IMG/VR virus record: IMGVR_UViG_3300005731_000081
Coordinates: 1-50,667 of that record
Reading direction: 5' to 3' (one strand)
Origin: a virus
DNA: 50,667 nucleotides
Shown in pieces: positions 7,931-16,050 of this stretch; position 1 is the stretch's first letter; each line of letters begins with the position of its first letter. The position numbers and the translations under genes were made by a program. Below the pieces are notes generated by a model that saw only the letters and a program-made list of their open reading frames with translations, was not told where the DNA came from and did not search any database.

Positions 7931-8903
7931 CTTATTAAATTTTTTTGAAATTTACGATTGCTTTCACGGCGATCTTAAAATAACATCTGCCTGCCCAGTC
8001 CATCAGGGCGATAACCACACAGCTTTCAATATCAATATCGATCACGACGATGTCTTTTACGGAACTTGGTTTTGTAATACAAAGCGGTGTCATGAGGATG
8101 GCAATGATATTATAGCTCTTATCGGTAAGCTAATGTCCCTCAAGAATGGCGATCAAGTGCCGTTCACTAAAGTCTTGTCTTTTTGTGAAGATTTTGTAAA
8201 GGATGTTGACGGAGACTTTTCTAAATTTTCTAACAAACGAGATACTTTGTCCTCCATATTGGCAGCAAACTCAAAAACAAAAACTAAGGGTAAATATGAT
8301 AGATCGCAGGTCAGGAGCAGGCTTGTATTCCCATGCCAATACTATCTTGACCGAGGTTATTCTCCTGAGGCTCTAGATCATTTTGATGTTGGAGTTTGTA
8401 AGGACTTTAGGTCAGAAATGTACAATAGAGCTGTTTTTCCAGTTTATGATGAGTCTGATGAGTTTATGATCGGTTGCGTCGGTAGGACAATCTCTAACGA
8501 CGTAAAAAAATGGATTAACAAAAAGGGGTTTAATAAAGCCAGTTATTTGTACAATTATGGAAAAGTGTTGAGCGATATTAGCCGCACCAGTACTATAATA
8601 CTAGTAGAGGGGCAGGGAGATGTTATTAGACTTTACGAGGCTGGAATAAAAAATGCTGTTGGCATATTTGGTTCTAACATTTCTGACTCTCAAGTTTTCC
8701 TGCTTCAGAAAAGTGGGGCTTTAAACATAGTTATCATGACAGACAATGATGACGCTGGTGGTGTTTGCAGATCAAAAGCAAGAGATAAACTAAAGCTATC
8801 TTTTAATGTTTATGATGTTGTTACTCCGACATGCGACGTTGGTGATATGACAACAGAAGAAATCAACAAAATTATAAAACCTCAAATCAAAGGTTTATTC
8901 TAA
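7851..8903 (+). CDS. DnaG-like DNA primase
   Basis: 350-residue primase-type protein that would make RNA primers at the fork. A CHC2-like zinc finger is formed by Cys48, His51, Cys75 and Cys80 (CPVH and CNTKRC). A TOPRIM fold follows: LVEGQGD with Glu253 and Asp257, and MTDNDDAG with Asp298 and Asp300, the metal-binding residues. It is shorter than bacterial DnaG, lacking the C-terminal helicase-binding domain, as in T7-type and many phage primases. The ATG at 7851 has a GGGAG site but overlaps the helicase by 80 bases; ATGs at 7890, 7905 or 7914 would remove most of that overlap and still keep the zinc finger. Confidence 0.85.
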   Translation: MLKTNTKEYQTQKMLQLKMKLMTRISDLLNFFEIYDCFHGDLKITSACPVHQGDNHTAFNINIDHDDVFYGTWFCNTKRCHEDGNDIIALIGKLMSLKNGDQVPFTKVLSFCEDFVKDVDGDFSKFSNKRDTLSSILAANSKTKTKGKYDRSQVRSRLVFPCQYYLDRGYSPEALDHFDVGVCKDFRSEMYNRAVFPVYDESDEFMIGCVGRTISNDVKKWINKKGFNKASYLYNYGKVLSDISRTSTIILVEGQGDVIRLYEAGIKNAVGIFGSNISDSQVFLLQKSGALNIVIMTDNDDAGGVCRSKARDKLKLSFNVYDVVTPTCDVGDMTTEEINKIIKPQIKGLF

Positions 8904-8927
8904 CACACTATTAAAAAGGACAGAAGC

Positions 8928-9812
8928 ATGACTCAAATAATTGCTATTGCCGGTAAAAAACAGAGCGGTAAAAGTACTTTGTCAAACTTTATGCACGGGC
9001 ATGAAATGAAGTTGCACGATGTGATACAGGACTTTTCTATAAATGAATTTGGAAACCTTGTTGTTAATTACGTTCAGTTTGACGACAAGGGTAAAGACGA
9101 AGAGGGAACGGCAGTTTTCGATTTGTGGCAACAGTCAGAAGATTTTATTAATTATGCCCAAAGGTTTATATGGCCTTTGATCAAAGGTTATAACTTTGCC
9201 GACTCTCTTAAAGAAATATGCATCAACTTATTTGGATTGTCATATGAGCAAGTTTATGGTTTAGATAGTAATAAAAATAGCTTAACAGATATTATGTGGG
9301 AGAATATGCCGGGAGTCGTTACCGACTCTGGAACAGATATTTATGGAGACGTTCAAGACGCTAATAAACAACCGCTCACTTGGCCTTCTGACTATTCTAC
9401 ATTAACAACTCACGAACCCGGCCCAATGACAGCACGCGAATTCATGCAGTATTTCGGCACCGAAATAATGAGGAAAATCAACAAAGATGTTTGGGTTGAC
9501 AACTGTTTAAATAGAATCAAGTACGATAATTCTCCAATTGCTATTATATCAGACTGTCGCTTTGTTAGCGAAGCTGAGGCTATTAAAAAAGCTGGAGGTG
9601 TTGTGATTGGTTTAAAAAGAGATGTTTACACTAACAATCACAGTTCAGAAGTTGATATGGATAATTATGAAGGTTTTGATGCGGTAATTGATAATAGAGA
9701 CATGACAGTAGATCGGTTATGTGGTTCATTTTTAGATATCGTTGTTGATATGGGATTTACTAAAAAAATAAGGAGCTTTAATAAGCGTCTTGGAACCACT
9801 AGTGCGAGGTAG
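8928..9812 (+). CDS. Deoxynucleoside monophosphate kinase
   Basis: 294-residue P-loop kinase resembling T4 gp1-type dNMP kinases, which phosphorylate deoxynucleoside monophosphates (including modified ones) to diphosphates. The P-loop GKKQSGKST lies at residues 9-17. Further on are FADSLKEICINLFGL, a segment typical of this family, PMTAREFMQYFGTE, and a DCRFVSEAEAIKKAGG stretch that matches the nucleotide-kinase core. An AAGGA ribosome site precedes the ATG. With NrdB and dUTPase it completes the deoxynucleotide supply set in this window. Confidence 0.85.
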   Translation: MTQIIAIAGKKQSGKSTLSNFMHGHEMKLHDVIQDFSINEFGNLVVNYVQFDDKGKDEEGTAVFDLWQQSEDFINYAQRFIWPLIKGYNFADSLKEICINLFGLSYEQVYGLDSNKNSLTDIMWENMPGVVTDSGTDIYGDVQDANKQPLTWPSDYSTLTTHEPGPMTAREFMQYFGTEIMRKINKDVWVDNCLNRIKYDNSPIAIISDCRFVSEAEAIKKAGGVVIGLKRDVYTNNHSSEVDMDNYEGFDAVIDNRDMTVDRLCGSFLDIVVDMGFTKKIRSFNKRLGTTSAR

Positions 9813-9815
9813 AAT

Positions 9816-10829
9816 ATGATAGTTTGCTATTTACGTAGCTCCTCAGCAGGGACGATGGAGTTTTGTGAAATGAAGTATTTTTTTCAATATGTTTTGGGGT
9901 ATAAAGACAAAACAAATAAAAAAGCCGTTCTTGGTACAATAGTTCACAGAGCTTTACAAATCCTTGGTGATAAAAAACTAGCGATGAGCCGTGGCGAGGA
10001 TAAAGTTGTCAATGATGACTTAATCGATTTAACGTTCGAACAGTGTGATGATATTGACTATATTGTAAAATTATGTTTTGATTACTACGCGGAGGTAGAA
10101 AAGGGTGAAGTAGTTTTAGAAGATAAAGATTTACGAACGTGTACTAACTGGACTTACAAAGCAATATCTCATAAAAATGGGGAGTTAGACCCAAGAAATC
10201 AAGATATTTTTGCAACTGAACAATATTTTGATATTGAGATCAAGAAAGACTGGGCAAAGTACGATTATGAAGTTGGGGGTAAAAAGCTTTCAGGATACTT
10301 GTCGATTAAGGGCACTGTAGACGTTATAGCGAAAGAAGGTGAAAAATACTTTCAAATCCTAGACTACAAAACTGGAAAGAGGTTAAACTGGGCGACTGGA
10401 GAAGAAAAAACCCATGATGACCTGCATAAGGACACGCAGTTGCTGCTATACTACTACGCTCTTAAGAATCTTTACCCAGATTATTCATTCTACGTAAGTA
10501 TCTATTACATTAATGCGGGAGGTGTTTTTGATGTTGTATTCGATGAGAGGGATTATAATAAAGCTGAAAACTTACTGAGGAAGAAATTTCATCAAATTAG
10601 GAACAACGATAATCCAAAACAGTTATCACCAGACCACTCACATTGGAAATGTAAATATCTTTGCAAATTTTCCGAAATCGACAAAAAAACTGGAAAATCT
10701 ACTTGCCAAATGTTCAAGGATAAGATACAATTACATGGTATCGGAGAGGTTACAGCAAAGTACGCAAACATAGAACGGATAGCTAAGTATGGACAGGGGG
10801 GAGGAAGGTTAGAAGGGGCAAACGATTAA
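9816..10829 (+). CDS. RecB/Cas4-like PD-(D/E)XK nuclease with likely Fe-S cluster
   Basis: 337 residues with the full RecB/Cas4 nuclease signature: His44 in GTIVHRAL, Asp169 in GTVDVI, Asp183 and Lys185 in LDYKTGK, and Gln208 with Tyr in QLLLYYYA. Four cysteines are placed as in the iron-sulfur nucleases AddB and Cas4: Cys17 near the N-terminus (EFCEMKYFF) and Cys279, Cys283 and Cys297 at the C-terminal side (WKCKYLC, STCQMF). The enzyme probably resects DNA ends or processes recombination intermediates. No helicase domain is fused. A GAGGTAG site precedes the ATG, which starts four bases after the kinase stop. Confidence 0.85.
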   Translation: MIVCYLRSSSAGTMEFCEMKYFFQYVLGYKDKTNKKAVLGTIVHRALQILGDKKLAMSRGEDKVVNDDLIDLTFEQCDDIDYIVKLCFDYYAEVEKGEVVLEDKDLRTCTNWTYKAISHKNGELDPRNQDIFATEQYFDIEIKKDWAKYDYEVGGKKLSGYLSIKGTVDVIAKEGEKYFQILDYKTGKRLNWATGEEKTHDDLHKDTQLLLYYYALKNLYPDYSFYVSIYYINAGGVFDVVFDERDYNKAENLLRKKFHQIRNNDNPKQLSPDHSHWKCKYLCKFSEIDKKTGKSTCQMFKDKIQLHGIGEVTAKYANIERIAKYGQGGGRLEGAND

Positions 10830-10857
10830 CAAACATCTATTAAATTGAAAGTGAAGT

Positions 10858-11067
10858 ATGAAAATTACAACAAAAACATTAAAGAGCATTTGGAAAAAAG
10901 AATTAAAAAATATGGCACCTTCTCCACGTAAGGACTCGTTGAAAAATTTGTCCTTTAAACGTTGGTTGGTAGCGTCTGGTCCAGACATTTGCAAATCGAT
11001 AAATTCACTAGAGGGCGAAGTCGAATTTTCTGATAAAGCATTGAAGTTGCTAGGGGAGTGGCTGTAG
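10858..11067 (+). CDS. Small basic hypothetical protein
   Basis: 69 residues, strongly basic (MKITTKTLKSIWKKELKNMA), with a central segment FKRWLVASGP and an acidic C-terminal end. It ends one base before the DNA polymerase gene and sits in the replication operon. No motif recognised. Its charge would allow nucleic-acid binding, but nothing more can be said. Confidence 0.55.
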   Translation: MKITTKTLKSIWKKELKNMAPSPRKDSLKNLSFKRWLVASGPDICKSINSLEGEVEFSDKALKLLGEWL

Positions 11068-11068
11068 A

Positions 11069-12928
11069 ATGTTAGCCTCTTTGAGAAATCATTCACATTA
11101 CTCTTTGTTGTTATCAACTTCTAAACCTAAGCAAGTTGTAGACAAATGTGTAAAATCCGGCTATGAATGTGTCGGGTTGACAGACTTAACCACTGTTAGC
11201 GGATGTGTAAACTTTTTAAAATCATGCAAAGATAAAGGGGTAAAGCCCGTTATCGGGTCAGAGATTAAACTTAGTTGCGGAGGTAGTCTTACATTAATTT
11301 GCAAAAATAACGAATCTTGGCGGCAGTTGCTAATACTAATATCGCTATGTAATGATCCAGAAAATTATAACGAGCATCCAGAGATAAGCTATGACAAGTT
11401 AACAGACATGGTCTCTCCTGACAATTTCATTGTAATTGATGGGTACATAGGCTCACGCTTATTTTATAAGTTATTTACATCTCCGTCAAGCGCAGTGTAT
11501 TCAGCTGACGATGATGAAGTTAATGGTTTCTTGATTGATAACTGGCTAGAAGAGGCTAATGAGTACGTGAAAGAGTCTAAAGGCTTTTTCAATAGTTACT
11601 ATCTAGAAATCAATAATCAAGTTTTTGACACAATGCCAGCAATCAACATAATGTCTGAATGTGTGAAACAGGTTGATGTTGATAAATCGCTAAGTATTTA
11701 TGACACATGTAGCTACTATTGCAACGAGAGTGATTCAATAGACCATCGCGTTCTTCTATGCGTGCAGCTAAAAACAACGCTTAAGAAATTAGCACTACAA
11801 ATAGATAGTGGCGAAAAGCAAGACCTTGTCAAGTTTATTAGAAGTAGCCAATTCAATATTAAAACAGTGGAAGAGTTAGAGGGTTTATACTCCGAAGACA
11901 GCCATGTGTTTAAAAATATGGAGTCACTCATTAGTCAATGTGAGGATGTTTCTATTTTATCCAAGCCAAGACTGCCAAAGTTTCAATGCCCTCAAGGACT
12001 CAACGAAAACGATTATCTCAAACAGTTATGCCGTGATGGATGGGCTAAATTTCTAAACGGTAAAATAGACAAGAGTCAGGTAGAAACTTATAAAGACAGA
12101 GTTTTAAAAGAGCTTGGGGTTATCGAGAAAGCTGATTTAGCTGGTTACTTCTTAATTGTGCAGGATTATGTAAACCACTTTAAAAACAAAGGGTGTTTAA
12201 TAGGTCCGGGACGTGGAAGTGGTGGTGGATCACTAGTATGCTTTCTGACTGGTATAACAAGCGTTGACCCCATTAAATACGGATTAATCTTTGAGCGGTT
12301 TTATAACGAGGGGCGAAATACAGAGGATCATATTTCACTACCTGATATCGACGTTGACTTTCCACCCGACTGGCGTGAGAAAGTTATTCAATATTTAAAA
12401 GATAAATATGGCGGGAATAAAGTTTGTCAGATGCTAACGTTTGGTAGACTTGCTGGACGATCTATCATTAAAGAGGTTTTACGTGTAAACGAAGCCTGCT
12501 CTTTTGAAGAGATGAATGAAATAACCAAGAAGATACCAAACCAAGCTGATATTTCTGACCTTCTTGAAGAAATGGAGAATCCATCTGTTATCAGGTGGGC
12601 TCTTGAAAATGACAGAGATGCTTTATCAGACTATTGCTACTTAGATGACGACGGAAAGCTATCTGGTGATCACGCTAAGGTCTTTGATCAAGCTATGAGG
12701 ATGGAGGGTATTTTTAAGACTCAAGGAAAACATGCTGCTGGAGTTGTCATCGCTTCAGATCCTTTAGACGAAGTTTGTCCTATGGTCAAGGCGTCTAGAA
12801 ATAACGATAAGATAGCGGGGCTTGAAATGGGAGATTTAGAAGCCATCGGCTGTGTTAAGTTTGATATTCTAGGTGTTTCAATTTTAAAAAAAATATCTGA
12901 AACCGTTGAGGAAATAAATAATGACTAA
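11069..12928 (+). CDS. dnaE: DNA polymerase III alpha, N-terminal part (PHP, palm)
   Basis: 619 residues covering the PHP domain, palm and thumb of a DnaE-type replicative polymerase, and then a stop. The PHP start LRNHSHYSLL keeps HxH, but the usual GLTDH reads GLTDL and other ligands look lost. GPGRGSGGGSLVCFLTGIT is the conserved nucleotide-binding loop. Catalytic aspartates are Asp426 and Asp428 (PDIDVDF) and Asp599 (VKFDILG). Then GKHAAGVVIA is the usual pre-catalytic segment. The chain ends about 20 residues after Asp599 in a linker, where intact DnaE continues into the fingers. The missing fingers, beta-binding and OB domains are encoded at 13644-15188. No intein sequence is present, so the halves must work as two chains. 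Confidence 0.92.
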   Translation: MLASLRNHSHYSLLLSTSKPKQVVDKCVKSGYECVGLTDLTTVSGCVNFLKSCKDKGVKPVIGSEIKLSCGGSLTLICKNNESWRQLLILISLCNDPENYNEHPEISYDKLTDMVSPDNFIVIDGYIGSRLFYKLFTSPSSAVYSADDDEVNGFLIDNWLEEANEYVKESKGFFNSYYLEINNQVFDTMPAINIMSECVKQVDVDKSLSIYDTCSYYCNESDSIDHRVLLCVQLKTTLKKLALQIDSGEKQDLVKFIRSSQFNIKTVEELEGLYSEDSHVFKNMESLISQCEDVSILSKPRLPKFQCPQGLNENDYLKQLCRDGWAKFLNGKIDKSQVETYKDRVLKELGVIEKADLAGYFLIVQDYVNHFKNKGCLIGPGRGSGGGSLVCFLTGITSVDPIKYGLIFERFYNEGRNTEDHISLPDIDVDFPPDWREKVIQYLKDKYGGNKVCQMLTFGRLAGRSIIKEVLRVNEACSFEEMNEITKKIPNQADISDLLEEMENPSVIRWALENDRDALSDYCYLDDDGKLSGDHAKVFDQAMRMEGIFKTQGKHAAGVVIASDPLDEVCPMVKASRNNDKIAGLEMGDLEAIGCVKFDILGVSILKKISETVEEINND

Positions 12929-12961
12929 AAAATATAACAAATTTATTACCAGAGGAAATTT

Positions 12962-13654
12962 ATGAATTATCGTGATTACATTGTGTATGACTTTGAGACA
13001 ACTAGTCCTAACCCATTGACAACGCAACCTGTTCAAATTGCTGCCGTTGTCGTCCACGGTCGAAAGTTAGAAATAAAAAAAGGGTCTCAATTTGAATCTT
13101 TAATGAAACCATATTTAACGCAGGAGGAGTGTGATAAGCATGGCGTGGACATGTTAGAGGACGGGGCTGTGGCTGTTCATGGAAAAACGGCGGAGATGTT
13201 AGCAGAGGCACCGTCTACAGAGGCTGTTTGGAAGAACTTTACAGAGTACGTTAAGCAATATAACTTTAAAAGTAGTAATTTTACAGCCCCTATTGCTGTG
13301 GGTTATAACATAACAAACTTTGATAACCCCATCGTTGATCGACTTTGTACAAAAGATCCGTACAATTTTGGACCAATAGATAAGAAGGGTAGACAGGATG
13401 TGTTTAACAATATTCACAGTTTAGATATGCTAGATTTTATGTTTACCATGTTTGAAAATAACAAAGAGGTTCATTCTCTGTCTGCTGATAATCTGATTCG
13501 TGGGCACATGGGGTATTCTAAAGGCCGGGCTCACGACGCTATGTCTGACGTTATGATGACTGCTGAATTGTTTTGCAAAATGATGCGCATGCTTAGAACT
13601 CTTGCATCCAGAAAAAACTTCCGAAACGCATTTGGAGAACAAGATGAAGATTGA
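12962..13654 (+). CDS. DEDDh 3'-5' exonuclease, ExoI/DnaQ-like
   Basis: 230-residue exonuclease, the likely proofreading or ssDNA-degrading partner of the polymerase. Catalytic residues are Asp10 and Glu12 (YDFETTSP), Asp121 (NFDNPI), His191 and Asp196 (AHDAMSD). Details such as QIAAVVV, AVHGKT, VGYNITNFDNPI and HDAMSDVMMT resemble the nuclease domain of E. coli exonuclease I (SbcB) more than short DnaQ. The SH3-like and C-terminal domains of ExoI are absent. An AGAGGAAA ribosome site precedes the ATG. It sits between the two DnaE gene halves and overlaps the second by 11 bases, implying co-expression and probably a shared complex. Confidence 0.9.
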   Translation: MNYRDYIVYDFETTSPNPLTTQPVQIAAVVVHGRKLEIKKGSQFESLMKPYLTQEECDKHGVDMLEDGAVAVHGKTAEMLAEAPSTEAVWKNFTEYVKQYNFKSSNFTAPIAVGYNITNFDNPIVDRLCTKDPYNFGPIDKKGRQDVFNNIHSLDMLDFMFTMFENNKEVHSLSADNLIRGHMGYSKGRAHDAMSDVMMTAELFCKMMRMLRTLASRKNFRNAFGEQDED

Positions 13655-15188
13655 AGACCTTGATTTTGAAGATTCGCAAGTTTGGGATATGTTATCAGAA
13701 GGTCGTGTTAAGGGCTGCTTTCAGATTGAGGGCTACCTTGGTAAAACTTGGTGTCAAAGACTTAAACCAAGGAATATTGTAGAACTAGCGGCTGTAATCA
13801 GCTTGATTAGACCGGGTTGTGTTTCTGCTAAAGTTAATGGCAAGACGATGACAGAAAGATATGCTGACAGGAAAGCTGGCACAGAAGATGTAGACTACAT
13901 GCATGAATCAATTGAGGATATATTAAAAGAAACTTACGGCGTTATCGTTTACCAAGAGCAGGCGATGCAAATTGCCGAGAAGATGGCCGGATTCTCTCTA
14001 AAAGAAGCTGATAACTTAAGGAAGGCTATTGGTAAAAAAGACGCAAATTTAATGGGTAAGGTTCGCTCTAATTTTATTAGAGGGTCTATAAACAAAGGTA
14101 TTGATGAATCAAAAGCTCAAGAAGTCTTCGATATCATTCAAGAGAGTCAAAGGTATAGTTTTAATAAATCTCACGCTGTTGGATACGCACAAGTTACATA
14201 TTGGTCTGCGTGGTTAAAGCGGCATTACATAGATAAGTATTTTAAGTTTTGGCTACGCAACTCCGACGACAAGCAAGATACTGATACTGAGCGTCACCAA
14301 TTGATAATGGCTGCTAAAATAGATGGTGTGGAGGTTGTAGGCCCATCTATTAAGTACCCATTTGAAAACTTTACTAAACAAGAGGGGAAGATATTTTTTG
14401 GAGCTTGTAACGTAAAGAGTGTTGGTAAAGCCCATCTAGACAAATATCTTAAACTAATATCAGAATGGGATAGGCCGCTAACTTGGCTTGAGTTGGTTAC
14501 TATCATTTTGCCAAACATAAATAAAAGATCTGTAGAAAATCTAATAAAGGTTGGCTTCTTTAGTGGGTTGGGAAAATCAAGAAGTAGCATGCTTCATGAA
14601 TTCTCTTGCGTTAAACAACTAACTAAAGTAGAGCTTACTCATTTATGTGAGGGTGTTGATGAGCAAAATAACCAGAATACACTACTTGATCATATAAAAC
14701 TTTTCGCGGCTAAAGGTGTGAAGAAGGATGGCGGGTATATATCTAGTGTAACAAGACAATTAAAAGTTGACGAAATCATATCTAGATTGGAAAATCCGGG
14801 ACGAGAACTGTCTGACAATCCAGCCATGTACGCTAAGATGGAAGAGAAGCTCTTAGGTTGCTCCGTAACGTCTTCTGAGTTAGATGCTTGCGCCGACGCC
14901 TCACATGCTGACAGTACGTGTGTGGAGGTGTCAGACGGCAAGAAAGGTAAATGCACAATAGCCTGCGTGATAAAAAAGGTTATGGAACACACAACAAAGA
15001 ATGATGAAACGATGGCTTTTATAGCTGTTGAAGATAATTCGGGCGAATTAGAAGATATTGTCATTTTTCCTGACGTATATAGCCAACACAGGGATACAAT
15101 ATATAATGAATCAACGGTCTTAATAACTGGTGAGACAAAGCATTCAAAAAGAAAGTCTTTTATAGTTGATAACATGTTTAGCATTTAG
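13644..15188 (+). CDS. dnaE: DNA polymerase III alpha, C-terminal part (fingers, OB)
   Basis: 514 residues that continue the DnaE sequence where the gene at 11069 stops. IEDLDFEDSQVWDMLSEG and GCFQIEG match the first fingers segment of DnaE; LIRPG, MTERYADR, GVIVYQEQAMQIAEKMAGF and FNKSHAVGYA (His177) are conserved fingers motifs that hold incoming nucleotide and template. The C-terminal 80 residues (CTIACVIKKV to FIVDNMF) form the OB-fold of bacterial alpha subunits. I chose the ATG at 13644, which has a GGAGAA site, over a TTG at 13602 that lies deeper in the exonuclease gene. Alone it has no catalytic aspartates, so it must pair with the N-terminal chain. Confidence 0.9.
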   Translation: MKIEDLDFEDSQVWDMLSEGRVKGCFQIEGYLGKTWCQRLKPRNIVELAAVISLIRPGCVSAKVNGKTMTERYADRKAGTEDVDYMHESIEDILKETYGVIVYQEQAMQIAEKMAGFSLKEADNLRKAIGKKDANLMGKVRSNFIRGSINKGIDESKAQEVFDIIQESQRYSFNKSHAVGYAQVTYWSAWLKRHYIDKYFKFWLRNSDDKQDTDTERHQLIMAAKIDGVEVVGPSIKYPFENFTKQEGKIFFGACNVKSVGKAHLDKYLKLISEWDRPLTWLELVTIILPNINKRSVENLIKVGFFSGLGKSRSSMLHEFSCVKQLTKVELTHLCEGVDEQNNQNTLLDHIKLFAAKGVKKDGGYISSVTRQLKVDEIISRLENPGRELSDNPAMYAKMEEKLLGCSVTSSELDACADASHADSTCVEVSDGKKGKCTIACVIKKVMEHTTKNDETMAFIAVEDNSGELEDIVIFPDVYSQHRDTIYNESTVLITGETKHSKRKSFIVDNMFSI

Positions 15189-15196
15189 GTAGAATA

Positions 15197-15508
15197 ATGA
15201 ATGATTGCAAATTTTTTGGTAAAATTGTTTCGAGGTCCATTACAAAGAGGTATGACACTAGCAGAATAGAATTACAGGTTGAGGTGCAAAAGCAACGAAA
15301 ATCTAAATCGGGACTTCCGGTTATAGAAAAATCAGCGCTTAATTTTGAAGCTTGGGACTCAGCAGCTGAAACCCTAGAACACAATAGCACAGTCGGAGAT
15401 TACTTAGTGATCAGCGCCACGGCGAAGATCCGTGAAACAAATAAAGACGTATACTTTAGAATTAATGAGTTTAAAATCGTGTCATCAACCAACTTGATTG
15501 ACGCTTAA
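15197..15508 (+). CDS. ssb: Single-stranded DNA-binding protein (SSB-like OB fold)
   Basis: 103 residues with the order of an SSB OB fold: FFGKIVSRSITKRYDTSRIE, a basic loop KQRKSKSG, LNFEAWDSAAETL (as in FEAWGKTAE of bacterial SSBs), VGDYLVISATAKIRE and VYFRINEFKIV. It would coat single-stranded DNA at forks and during recombination. It is shorter than bacterial SSB and lacks the acidic DDDIPF-type tail that recruits partners. It follows the polymerase genes, consistent with a replication role. Confidence 0.75.
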   Translation: MNDCKFFGKIVSRSITKRYDTSRIELQVEVQKQRKSKSGLPVIEKSALNFEAWDSAAETLEHNSTVGDYLVISATAKIRETNKDVYFRINEFKIVSSTNLIDA

Positions 15509-15525
15509 CATTGAAAGAATTGAAA

Positions 15526-16050
15526 ATGAATATTGAAAAAACAATTGAAGAAAACATGGGCCTTGTTAACAAAATGGCTTCTAATCTGTATAGAAAAAAT
15601 TCCATATACTGCGTGGAGGATTTGATTCAGGTTGGGGTGGTTAACTTACTTACATCTTTGAATAATTATAACAGCGAAAGATCACGACTATCAACTTTTA
15701 TTTGCCATTGTGTAAAAAATAGTATGATAAAGTTTATTAAGAAAAACCATGACGAAAACAAAATCCACCAATCGCGATTTGATTCTCTTCCTCTGTCCGG
15801 TAGTGGTGACCAGCGCAGGAAAAGCACTTTCTTTAATAGTTCCTTTATTAGTGGCAACTCCTATTATAACCCAGATATTAAGATAGATGAATACATTGGG
15901 GATAGTGATACACTAACTCATAAAGTCGTAAAGCTAAAATCCAAAGGAAAATCTAATGCAGAAATTTCTCGTCAGGTTGGAGTTTCGTCTGCTAAAGTGA
16001 AGAAAATGCTAAACAAACTAGAAGCATCAATTAAAGGATACGATGAATGA
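15526..16050 (+). CDS. Sigma-70 family RNA polymerase sigma factor
   Basis: 174 residues. Region 2 is recognisable as YCVEDLIQVGVVNLLTSLNN then RLSTFICHCVKNSMIKFI, matching the DLIQEG and FSTYA segments that bind core polymerase and the -10 element. After a Ser-rich linker, a helix-turn-helix LKSKGKSNAEISRQVGVSSA stands in for region 4. I chose the ATG at 15526; a TTG five codons upstream is also open. A phage sigma factor would redirect host polymerase, most plausibly to late genes on the opposite strand. Its stop overlaps the next ATG (ATGA). Confidence 0.8.
   Translation: MNIEKTIEENMGLVNKMASNLYRKNSIYCVEDLIQVGVVNLLTSLNNYNSERSRLSTFICHCVKNSMIKFIKKNHDENKIHQSRFDSLPLSGSGDQRRKSTFFNSSFISGNSYYNPDIKIDEYIGDSDTLTHKVVKLKSKGKSNAEISRQVGVSSAKVKKMLNKLEASIKGYDE

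Noticed and set aside
12929-13643. Sequencing frameshift or intron explaining the split dnaE
   Set aside because: The gap holds a complete exonuclease with catalytic residues, its own ribosome site and overlap with the next gene; no intron-like flanks and no intein motifs were seen.
13602-13643. TTG at 13602 as the start of the DnaE C-terminal gene
   Set aside because: The ATG at 13644 has a GGAGAA ribosome site at good spacing and starts where DnaE similarity begins.
14690-15184. 164-codon open frame on the - strand
   Set aside because: Antisense to the DnaE C-terminal gene, which has clear conserved motifs; hydrophobic shadow of coding sequence.
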